Below are positions 1 to 5,047 of a DNA stretch of 7,058 bases, piece after piece; positions within the stretch are counted from its first letter, which is position 1; each line of letters begins with the position of its first letter. The notes under the pieces were generated by a model. It was not told where the DNA came from, did not search any database, and saw nothing but the letters and a program-made list of their open reading frames with translations. A program made the translations under genes and the position numbers. Origin of the DNA: Kiritimatiellia bacterium (lineage in GTDB: Bacteria > Verrucomicrobiota > Kiritimatiellia > RFP12 > UBA1067); contig JAFVCR010000192.1 in the NCBI GenBank assembly GCA_017479035.1, positions 1 to 7,058 of the forward strand, written 5' to 3'.

Positions 1-1228
1 AAGGGTTGTCCCCCCCCCCCCCCCCGTATTCTATAGTGAATCTCGCATAGTATGTAAGCCCCCATGTCGCGGCGGGGAACTCGTATCTCCACGTAGGCCC
101 GCTCTCGTCCGTCCACGTCACCACCGCCTCTGCGCTATCCGCCACGCTCGCCGCCGTATCACCCGCATAGCAACGCACGGTTGCGCTCTCCGGCGCGTTT
201 GCAAGCGTCACCGAAACCGCCAACCCCTCCGCAGGATTCCCCTCGAACGTTGCCATAGAGACATACGGCTCCGCCCCTGCCGACCAGTCCACCGCCTCTT
301 CAAGCGTTGTCGCGCCGCAGAATTCGTCAAAATACACCGCGCCGTTCTGCGTCTGGTAGTTCCCGCCAAAAACAACGCAGTTGAGGGAGTTTTCGGAGTA
401 GTCGATCAAATCCGCCTCTCCCACCTGCACCCAATCGGCACTGCGGTTGTATCCCGCCACGGGCTGGGCAAACGCCGTCACGATTTCCTTCCCATCTGCC
501 GATATTTCTAACTTTGCGCATGCGATATACGTGGCATCCGCCTCCACCGCATCAATCAGCGTCGCGGTTTTCACCTCCCCGTCGCTGCCTTTAATGGAAC
601 ATTCAAGCGCGCCCTTACCCTCCTCGTGGCAGTTGATCCCAAGCCACACGAACCTTTTGGACAGCGTAGGCATCAAGAGATAATATGCCGATGAGGAGTC
701 CGAGGAGTGATGCCCCGCATAGGTCGGTTTGTCGTAATGCAACACGCCCACGCCGCGCGAGTTTTTCTCCGTCAGTCCCTCCTCCGGCGTAAGCGTGCCA
801 AGTGCTGCCTGCGAGGTGGCAAGCATCGCACGGAAGTAAAACGCGCTCTCGCCGCTCAAATTTGCCGCCGTCAACGCATTCTGCAACTTCCGCACCTGCA
901 CTCTCGGGCGGTTCTTGTCCGTTCCTGCATTCACCAGCCCGAACTTGCCATCTCCCCTGTTTGCCGTCTGCGTTGCGGAAAACGAATTCGGGAACGCAAG
1001 CGACGTGTTATACGCCTTCAATACACCCGTCCCCCCATTCCAGTTTTCGCTGAATCCCTTTATTTTGTCGTTGCTTGGCGTAGTGTTCGGAGATGCATTC
1101 AACGCGGTATCCACCTTGTATCCTTTGGAAGAATCAATCGGGCACCCATCGTAAAAAAGGATCGTTGCATTGCATTGCGCAAAACAAATCGCTCCGGCAC
1201 CCGCCAATATCGCCAATCTTCCTGTCAT
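1..1228 (-). CDS. Putative exported protein, 3' end missing
   Basis: The frame is open for 409 codons from the ATG at 1228 to the window edge, so the C terminus is not seen. The start is supported by AGGAG six bases upstream and by a good promoter just before it. Residues 1-21 (MTGRLAILAGAGAICFAQCNA) resemble a short signal peptide: one Arg, a hydrophobic stretch, then a possible cut before TILFYDG. There is no proper lipobox around Cys15. The mature part is rich in Ser, Thr, Gly, Ala and Asn with alternating hydrophobic residues. Residues about 22-310 recall the LamG/jelly-roll-like secreted proteins common in PVC bacteria, and about 320-400 look like a second small beta-sandwich domain. Five Gly codons (402-406) come from a 16-base C tract on the plus strand. 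The fold is inferred by eye and the function is unknown. Confidence 0.72.
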   Translation of the reverse strand, partial: MTGRLAILAGAGAICFAQCNATILFYDGCPIDSSKGYKVDTALNASPNTTPSNDKIKGFSENWNGGTGVLKAYNTSLAFPNSFSATQTANRGDGKFGLVNAGTDKNRPRVQVRKLQNALTAANLSGESAFYFRAMLATSQAALGTLTPEEGLTEKNSRGVGVLHYDKPTYAGHHSSDSSSAYYLLMPTLSKRFVWLGINCHEEGKGALECSIKGSDGEVKTATLIDAVEADATYIACAKLEISADGKEIVTAFAQPVAGYNRSADWVQVGEADLIDYSENSLNCVVFGGNYQTQNGAVYFDEFCGATTLEEAVDWSAGAEPYVSMATFEGNPAEGLAVSVTLANAPESATVRCYAGDTAASVADSAEAVVTWTDESGPTWRYEFPAATWGLTYYARFTIEYGGGGGDNP

Positions 1229-1248
1229 ACACATCTCCTATCATTACG

Positions 1249-1254
1249 ATTATA
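1249..1254 (-). promoter_or_regulatory. Extended -10 promoter of the exported-protein gene
   Basis: On the minus strand the sequence is TGGTATAAT, a perfect TATAAT with an upstream TG (extended -10). The hexamer 17 bases upstream (TGGTAT, 1272-1277) is a poor -35, which is usual for extended -10 promoters. Initiation would fall near 1242, leaving a leader of about 14 bases that contains the AGGAG at 1235-1239. The promoter lies downstream of the rpsU terminator, so this gene is probably transcribed on its own. Confidence 0.65.
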
Positions 1255-1330
1255 CCATACCCCATCCCGCCATACCACACATTAAGCGACACAACATCAT
1301 GCCTTTTTGCGACATGCCCATCCACCCATG

Positions 1331-1364
1331 AAAAAAAGATGCGCAACTTTCGTTGCGCATCTTT
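1331..1364 (-). terminator. Intrinsic terminator after rpsU
   Basis: On the minus strand a perfect 13-base-pair stem (AAAGATGCGCAAC with GTTGCGCATCTTT) closes a GAAA tetraloop and runs into a seven-T tract whose first three T pair in the stem. It lies 22 bases after the rpsU stop codon. Perfect pairing, a GNRA loop and a T run make this a textbook rho-independent terminator for the gap-rpsU unit. Confidence 0.93.
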
Positions 1365-1385
1365 CCGCCGATATTCCAATGAATA

Positions 1386-1586
1386 TCAGAACATTTCCGC
1401 GCGGCGGCGGGAACGGTTGCGGATGCGGGCGCGCGCGGATTTCTTGCGCGCCTTCACGCAGGGTTTCTCAAAGTAGCGCTGGTCGCGCAGGGTCTTGAGG
1501 AGCCCTTCCTTGTCCAATATCTTCTTGAGGCGCTTGAGCCCGCGTTCTACAGACTCGCCCTTCTTCAGCTTCAACTGGATTGCCAT
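1386..1586 (-). CDS. rpsU: Small ribosomal subunit protein bS21
   Basis: This 66-residue protein begins MAIQLKLKKGESVERGLKRL. It has the bS21 pattern: a short acidic/basic N-terminal part with RGLKRLKK, the segment LRDQRYFEKPCVKARKK at about 33-49, and a very Arg-rich tail (RARIRNRSRRR). Length matches the family (about 58-75 residues). bS21 sits on the small subunit near the 3' end of 16S rRNA and helps mRNA recognition during initiation. The start at 1586 is fixed by AAAGGAGGTGA ending four bases before the ATG; an upstream in-frame extension to 1679 is not needed. The gene lies 41 bases after gap with no terminator between, so the two are probably cotranscribed, and a strong terminator follows. 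The familiar rpsU-dnaG-rpoD arrangement is absent here. Confidence 0.95.
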   Translation of the reverse strand: MAIQLKLKKGESVERGLKRLKKILDKEGLLKTLRDQRYFEKPCVKARKKSARARIRNRSRRRAEMF

Positions 1587-1590
1587 GTTC

Positions 1591-1601
1591 TCACCTCCTT
1601 T
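1591..1601 (-). promoter_or_regulatory. Very strong Shine-Dalgarno of rpsU
   Basis: Minus-strand AAAGGAGGTGA is complementary over 10-11 consecutive bases to the usual 3' end of bacterial 16S rRNA, with GGAGG seven bases from the ATG. No other ribosome binding site in the window is close to this length: gap has AAGGAG, the exported protein AGGAG, and the aminotransferase almost none. It decides the rpsU start. Confidence 0.9.
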
Positions 1602-1627
1602 CGCGGCGTTTGGTTCGAGGTATGTGA

Positions 1628-2629
1628 TTACTTCGCAATGACGCGAACCATCTCGAGCACCTTGTTGGAATAACCCCACTCGTTGTCATACCAGGAGAGG
1701 AGTTTCACGAAGGTCGGATCGAGCACCATCGACTTGTCCGCATCGAAGATCGACGTACGTGCGTCGCCACGGAAGTCGGTGGAGACCACTGCGTCTTCGG
1801 TGTAGCCGAGAATGCCCTTGAGTTCGCCCTCGGACGCTTCCTTGACCGCTGCGCGGATCTCTTCGATCGTCGCGGGCTTTTCAAGTTCCGCCGTGAGGTC
1901 TACGATGGAAACATCGCTCGTGGGAACGCGCATCGAAATGCCGGTGAGCTTGCCGTTGAGGGCAGGAAGAACCTTGCCGACCGCCTTCGCCGCACCCGTC
2001 GAGGAGGGGATGATGTTCTCGAGGATGCCGCGGCCGCCGCGCCAGTCCTTCTTGGAGGGACCGTCCACCGTCTTCTGCGTCGCCGTGGCGGCGTGGACGG
2101 TCGTCATGAGGCCGCGCTTGATGCCGAACTTCTCGTAGATGACCTTGGAGAGCGGCGCAAGGCAGTTCGTCGTGCAGGAGGAGTTGGAGATGATGTCCTG
2201 CCCGGCGTAGGTGGTGTGGTTCACGCCATACACGAACATCGGCGTCGCGTCCTTGGAAGGGGCGGACATGATGACTTTCTTCGCGCCGGCCGTGATGTGC
2301 GCGCGCGCCTTTTCGTCCGTAAGGAAGAGACCGGTGGATTCAACGACGATTTCCGCACCAACTTCGTTCCACTTGAGTGCCGCCGGATCCTTCTCGGCGG
2401 TGAGGCGGATTGCCTTGCCGTCAACTACGAGATTCGTGCCGTCGACCTTTATGCAGTGCTCGAACTTGCCATGCACGGAATCGTACTTGAGCATGTATGC
2501 GAGGTAGTCGGGATCGAGCAGATCGTTGATACCCACGATCTCGATGTCCTGTGCGAAGTTTTCGACCGCCGCGCGGAAAACCATGCGGCCAATGCGGCCG
2601 AAGCCGTTGATGCCAACCTTGATAGCCAT
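1628..2629 (-). CDS. gap: Glyceraldehyde-3-phosphate dehydrogenase, NAD-dependent
   Basis: This 333-residue full-length type I GAPDH converts glyceraldehyde 3-phosphate, NAD and phosphate to 1,3-bisphosphoglycerate in glycolysis, and the reverse in gluconeogenesis. It is a cytosolic tetramer. The Rossmann motif NGFGRIGR is at 8-15. Asp36 in GINDL fits NAD preference. The active-site segment SNSSCTTNCLAP places the nucleophile at Cys152, with the general-base His179 in TTVHA. Other family signatures are DGPSKKDWRGGR (189-200), SSTGAAKAVGKVLP, MRVPTSDVS and the C-terminal SWYDNEWGYSNKV. The ATG at 2629 is preceded by AAGGAG with an 8-base spacer, and the stop is TAA. It is the first gene of a promoter-gap-rpsU-terminator unit. 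The pairing with rpsU suggests expression tied to growth, which is inference. No frame damage or missing catalytic residue is seen. Confidence 0.98.
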   Translation of the reverse strand: MAIKVGINGFGRIGRMVFRAAVENFAQDIEIVGINDLLDPDYLAYMLKYDSVHGKFEHCIKVDGTNLVVDGKAIRLTAEKDPAALKWNEVGAEIVVESTGLFLTDEKARAHITAGAKKVIMSAPSKDATPMFVYGVNHTTYAGQDIISNSSCTTNCLAPLSKVIYEKFGIKRGLMTTVHAATATQKTVDGPSKKDWRGGRGILENIIPSSTGAAKAVGKVLPALNGKLTGISMRVPTSDVSIVDLTAELEKPATIEEIRAAVKEASEGELKGILGYTEDAVVSTDFRGDARTSIFDADKSMVLDPTFVKLLSWYDNEWGYSNKVLEMVRVIAK

Positions 2630-2679
2630 TTTGATTACTCCTTGTCTCCGGAAGACCCTTCCCCCGGAAAAGTTGCAGA

Positions 2680-2708
2680 ATTATATCAAAAATCCCCCTG
2701 CTAGTCAA
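2680..2708 (-). promoter_or_regulatory. Sigma-70-type promoter of gap-rpsU
   Basis: The minus strand carries TTGACT (2703-2708), a 17-base spacer, and TATAAT (2680-2685), which is one mismatch from full consensus. Initiation near 2673 gives a leader of about 44 bases ending in the AAGGAG of gap (2638-2643). The leader contains TCCGG and CCGGA arms that could form a weak hairpin. This looks like a strong constitutive promoter. Confidence 0.88.
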
Positions 2709-2741
2709 CATTTGATTTCCCCACCGCAGTTTGCCGCATTC

Positions 2742-2765
2742 AGTTTGCAGTGTGCAGTTTGCAGT
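2742..2765. repeat. TTTGCAG-type repeat, copy A
   Basis: This 24-base stretch of alternating CAGTTTG and CAGTGTG units is identical to 6836-6859. Degenerate units extend it upstream to about 2727 (CAGTTTGCCGCATT). It lies just upstream of the gap promoter and eight bases before a GC-rich hairpin repeat. It is noncoding; in reading frames it gives Leu-Gln-Thr-Ala-Asn-Cys-like peptides that I recall as frequent spurious ORF content in bacterial genomes. Confidence 0.8.
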
Positions 2766-2773
2766 GTCTGCCT

Positions 2774-2821
2774 CCTGTGGGGACGCGGGCATGCCTGTGC
2801 GGCTTCGCACCTCGCCCGCGG
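2774..2821. repeat. GC-rich hairpin repeat, copy 1, with nested loop hairpin
   Basis: The plus strand begins CCTGTGGGGACGCGGGC, as in the two copies near 6926 and 7027. The outer stem is CGCGGGC (2784-2790) with GCCCGCG (2814-2820). Where the other copies have a five-base loop, this one carries extra sequence that forms its own stem, GTGCG-GCTT-CGCAC (2797-2810). There is no T tract after it on either strand, so it is not a normal terminator. Confidence 0.82.
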
Positions 2822-2856
2822 TTTTCACCTCACCCGCGTCTTCCACCCCATATCCT

Positions 2857-2880
2857 GTATATATATATAAATATATATAC
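2857..2880. repeat. AT-only inverted repeat
   Basis: Ten-base arms (GTATATATAT and its complement) surround a four-base centre, giving a perfect 24-base palindrome of alternating A and T capped by one G-C pair. It stands out sharply in GC-rich surroundings and could melt or extrude easily. It lies between two other repeats in the cmk-gap gap. Confidence 0.75.
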
Positions 2881-2884
2881 CATA

Positions 2885-2978
2885 CTCACACAAAGTCCAC
2901 AAAGTCTTAAAAAACTTTGTGCCCTTCGTGAACTTCGTGTGAGCCCCCCCATCGTGTCCATCGCGTCCTTCGTGGTTG
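2885..2978. repeat. CACGAAG-unit imperfect palindrome
   Basis: On the minus strand, units of about 9-10 bases (CACGAAG, CACAAAG, GACGCGATG) recur from 2978 to 2885. The part 2885-2943 folds on itself: the outer arms CTCACAC(G/A)AAGT and their partners pair over about 21 positions with only wobble-type or a few other differences, and an inner stem CACAAAGT/ACTTTGTG (8 pairs) is also possible. I recall such CACGAAG repeats as common intergenic elements that give spurious His-Glu-Gly-His ORFs. It begins about 24 bases after the cmk stop. Confidence 0.7.
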
Positions 2979-3001
2979 AATGTATTTTATTCCGTGGCGC
3001 A

Positions 3002-3685
3002 CTACAGTTCCCCCATGCGCCAATCCTGCGGCAGCGCATCGTATGCGGCGCGGAATGTTTCGTCGAACGTCAAATTCGTGGAATCTATCTCCAGCACGCC
3101 GTCGGCCTTCGTCAATGGTGCGTATTTGCGCGTGGAATCTATCGCGTCGCGCGCCAATAGCGATGCCTTCACATTCGCTTCCGTACCCGATTTTATTCCG
3201 CTTGCGGCATCTTGTTTTGCACGCCTTGCGGCACGCGCCTCCGCAGACGCTGTTAGATAGAACCTTGCGGGTGTTTCCGGGAACACCGCAGTCGTGATGT
3301 CGCGCCCTTCCACCACCAGATTCCCGAATTTCACCAACTCGCGCAACAACGCGCTCACCCTGTCGCGCACTGCCTTTTCTCGCGCAATTTCGCTCGTGTG
3401 CGCATTTATTCTCGGCTCGCGGATTTCGTTTTTCGGCTCGTATCCGTTCACGCGATACGCTATACGCCCGGCCTCTGGCGCACATTCTATTTCAACGCTC
3501 TTTGCAAACTCTGCTATCGCGTCCGGGCTCGTCGTATCGATCCCGCGCTCGAGTGCCTGCCATGTGTAGATGCGATACAACGCGCCGCTGTCCACGTGCA
3601 GATACCCGAGCTTTTCCGCCAACGCCCTTGCCACGCTCGACTTCCCTGCGCCGCTCGGCCCGTCTATCGCTATTATTTTCACCAT
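3002..3685 (-). CDS. cmk: Cytidylate kinase
   Basis: This 227-residue cytosolic enzyme phosphorylates CMP and dCMP with ATP for nucleotide recycling. The P-loop GPSGAGKS is at 9-16. The CMP-site segment HVDSGALYR (30-38), Arg107, the EGRD motif at 126-129 and RDAIDSTR at 179-186 match the nucleotide-contact residues known in E. coli Cmk, and YAPLTKADGVLEIDST is the conserved C-terminal block. The position after EGRDI is Thr rather than the usual Gly, a minor oddity. Length is normal. The ATG overlaps the end of the HD-domain gene by seven bases, so translation is probably coupled. The stop is TAG, with TAA five codons later. It is the last gene of the operon that starts with the Lrp-type regulator. 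Confidence 0.96.
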   Translation of the reverse strand: MVKIIAIDGPSGAGKSSVARALAEKLGYLHVDSGALYRIYTWQALERGIDTTSPDAIAEFAKSVEIECAPEAGRIAYRVNGYEPKNEIREPRINAHTSEIAREKAVRDRVSALLRELVKFGNLVVEGRDITTAVFPETPARFYLTASAEARAARRAKQDAASGIKSGTEANVKASLLARDAIDSTRKYAPLTKADGVLEIDSTNLTFDETFRAAYDALPQDWRMGEL

Positions 3686-4485
3686 GCCTCGTCCCGTCCT
3701 CTCGCAATTGTTTTGTTCAAAGTTTCATTTGCTATGTCGCAGATTTCATCCACCGCCGGATCGTCCGTCAACGTCTTCAAAAACCGCCTCCTAAACTCAA
3801 GATGCCCCCTCTCCGCACAAATCCTGTGGCTTGCCGCGTAATACAATCCACTTGCCATCCACCCCACCTGTATCAGCACGAAATCCGGTATCGAACGTAT
3901 GAACCCGTAATCCACCGGTCTGCCGTTTTTTATTGCATCCGTCACTTCTGCCGACGGCCTCGCCTCTGCCGGCAAATTCCAGAATGCCCTCGCATCCTTG
4001 CGCCAATCGTGCTTCGCCAGTTGCGTCTCCAGCACGCGGAAAATATCCAGCTTGTCCGCATCCCTCACCACCTTCGCCGCCGCCAGCGTCAACTCGTCCA
4101 TCTCGCTCTCCGGGATGTCGCGCTTGTTGTGAACCAGCACCGCCGCGAGTATCGCATTACGCTCTTTTCCCTCAAGTGCCGCCAGCCACCCTTTCTCAAC
4201 TACTATGTCGTGCGAAAAATCTGCATGGTCCACGCTCTCCGAATCCCTAAACGTATTGTATCTGCGCAACTGTTCGTACCGCCCCGTATCGTGTAGCAGC
4301 GCGGCGGCTCTGCACGTCCGCGCCATCTCGTCTCCGAACCCTTCCGCCGCGCATATCTCCTCTGCGTTTTTCAACACGTTGTCCGTATGGACGCGCTTCA
4401 ACTCCATCATTTCCTCGAGCGGCGCGAACGTCTCCACGTACGCATCGTATTTCGCCTTCAACTCTTTCAAGAATTCTTCAGTCAT
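3679..4485 (-). CDS. HD-domain phosphohydrolase, function unknown
   Basis: This 268-residue soluble protein has the metal-binding pattern of the HD superfamily: His33, His65-Asp66 in LLHDTGRYEQ, His119 in VHNKRD, and Asp142 in VRDADKLD. The stretch after the HD pair (RYNTFRDSESVDHADF, about 75-90) matches a widespread uncharacterised HD family that I recall as having a conserved FEQYRRYxTF-like motif and SVDHA. HD proteins usually hydrolyse phosphoester bonds in nucleotides or related compounds, but the substrate cannot be read here. The start at 4485 overlaps the previous gene by eight bases (ATGACTGA) and its stop overlaps cmk by seven. The site before the ATG is weak, consistent with coupling. 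Placement next to cmk makes a nucleotide substrate a reasonable guess, no more. All expected catalytic residues are present. Confidence 0.9.
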   Translation of the reverse strand: MTEEFLKELKAKYDAYVETFAPLEEMMELKRVHTDNVLKNAEEICAAEGFGDEMARTCRAAALLHDTGRYEQLRRYNTFRDSESVDHADFSHDIVVEKGWLAALEGKERNAILAAVLVHNKRDIPESEMDELTLAAAKVVRDADKLDIFRVLETQLAKHDWRKDARAFWNLPAEARPSAEVTDAIKNGRPVDYGFIRSIPDFVLIQVGWMASGLYYAASHRICAERGHLEFRRRFLKTLTDDPAVDEICDIANETLNKTIARGRDEAW

Positions 4486-5047
4486 CGGCCGCCGCTTCTT
4501 TCTGTTCTTGTTCTTCGGCCTTTGCGCTCACCTCCGCAAGCGTCTGCGTCCCGCTCAAAAGTGCCACCACCTGCTGCTGCACCTCGCCAAGATTCTCCAG
4601 CCGCAGTCTTGGATCCATCACCACGAAACTCTCCCCCGTCTTGCGGTTTTCGTACACTCTCAAAAGCGTTCCGTCGTCCTGCTCGCGCACGTCCCGCTCC
4701 ACCAGCACCTTGCCACGCTCGAGCATCACTGCAAGCACATACACAACGTTCTTCATCGCCGGATCTTCCAGCTCGCACAGATGCCGCAAAAGTTCGTCCG
4801 CCGTCTCTTTCGCCACCGGCTCTTTGCGCGCATCCGGCGGCGGCGGCGCAGTATACACCCCCTCCCACACGCTGAACGGCTCCCAGTCTCTCTTCGCGTC
4901 TTTCCAACACTTCACATGCGCATCGTACCGCTCGTAACCGTCTTTTATTTCCTTCAACGCACTGGCCACCGCCTGCTTGTCCTGCAGTCTTTCGCCGCAA
5001 ATCGCACAGACGTGCGCGCGCGATTTTATATTCCATTCAGTTGCCAC
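4478..5047 (-). CDS. Small CxxC/HxxC putative zinc-ribbon protein, unknown function
   Basis: This 189-residue protein starts at GTG 5047 with AAGGG seven bases upstream; no in-frame ATG occurs before residue 98. Cys14-x-x-Cys17 and His44-x-x-Cys47 flank about 26 residues and could bind one zinc. The middle holds WEPFSVWEGVYTAPPPP (55-71), a helical segment with NVVYVLAVMLERGKVL (100-115), then ENRKTGESFVVMDPRLRL (133-150). The tail is Ala/Glu/Gln-rich and acidic (AEEQEQKEAAADD). I recall similar hypothetical proteins in PVC bacteria, with conserved SRxHxC near the start, PFSFWK in the middle and YxxRKTGExF later, but no known function. It has no signal peptide or membrane segment. It overlaps the aminotransferase by 11 bases and the HD gene by eight, so it is made together with both. 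Alternative frames over the same DNA are shadows. Confidence 0.85.
   Translation of the reverse strand: MATEWNIKSRAHVCAICGERLQDKQAVASALKEIKDGYERYDAHVKCWKDAKRDWEPFSVWEGVYTAPPPPDARKEPVAKETADELLRHLCELEDPAMKNVVYVLAVMLERGKVLVERDVREQDDGTLLRVYENRKTGESFVVMDPRLRLENLGEVQQQVVALLSGTQTLAEVSAKAEEQEQKEAAADD

Larger units (their letters stand above)
2630..3001. other. Gene-free gap between cmk and gap
   Basis: Read in the direction of transcription, these 372 bases hold the CACGAAG palindrome, the AT-only inverted repeat, a GC-rich hairpin, the TTTGCAG repeat and the gap promoter with its leader. Every open frame crossing the gap is made of repeat translation and has no codon structure. I see no RNA gene. 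No clear intrinsic terminator follows cmk, because the T run at 2910 sits inside a hairpin loop rather than after a stem. Confidence 0.8.

Noticed and set aside
1167..1228. Lipoprotein signal in the exported protein
   Set aside because: Cys15 and Cys19 are not preceded by a small residue at -1 as a lipobox requires, so an ordinary signal peptide is more likely.
2093..2846. Frames on both strands overlapping the start of gap and its upstream region
   Set aside because: These are shadows of gap extended through noncoding repeats. The gap promoter and Shine-Dalgarno lie inside them.
2895..2925. Intrinsic terminator after cmk
   Set aside because: A CACAAAGT/ACTTTGTG stem exists, but the T run is in its loop rather than after the stem, and the stem is AT-rich.
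4482..5036. 184-residue ATG-started minus-strand frame overlapping the CxxC/HxxC protein
   Set aside because: Its translation is a Gly/Arg/Ala-rich string typical of a shifted frame in GC-rich DNA. The GTG-started frame has recognisable motifs and fits the overlaps with both neighbours.
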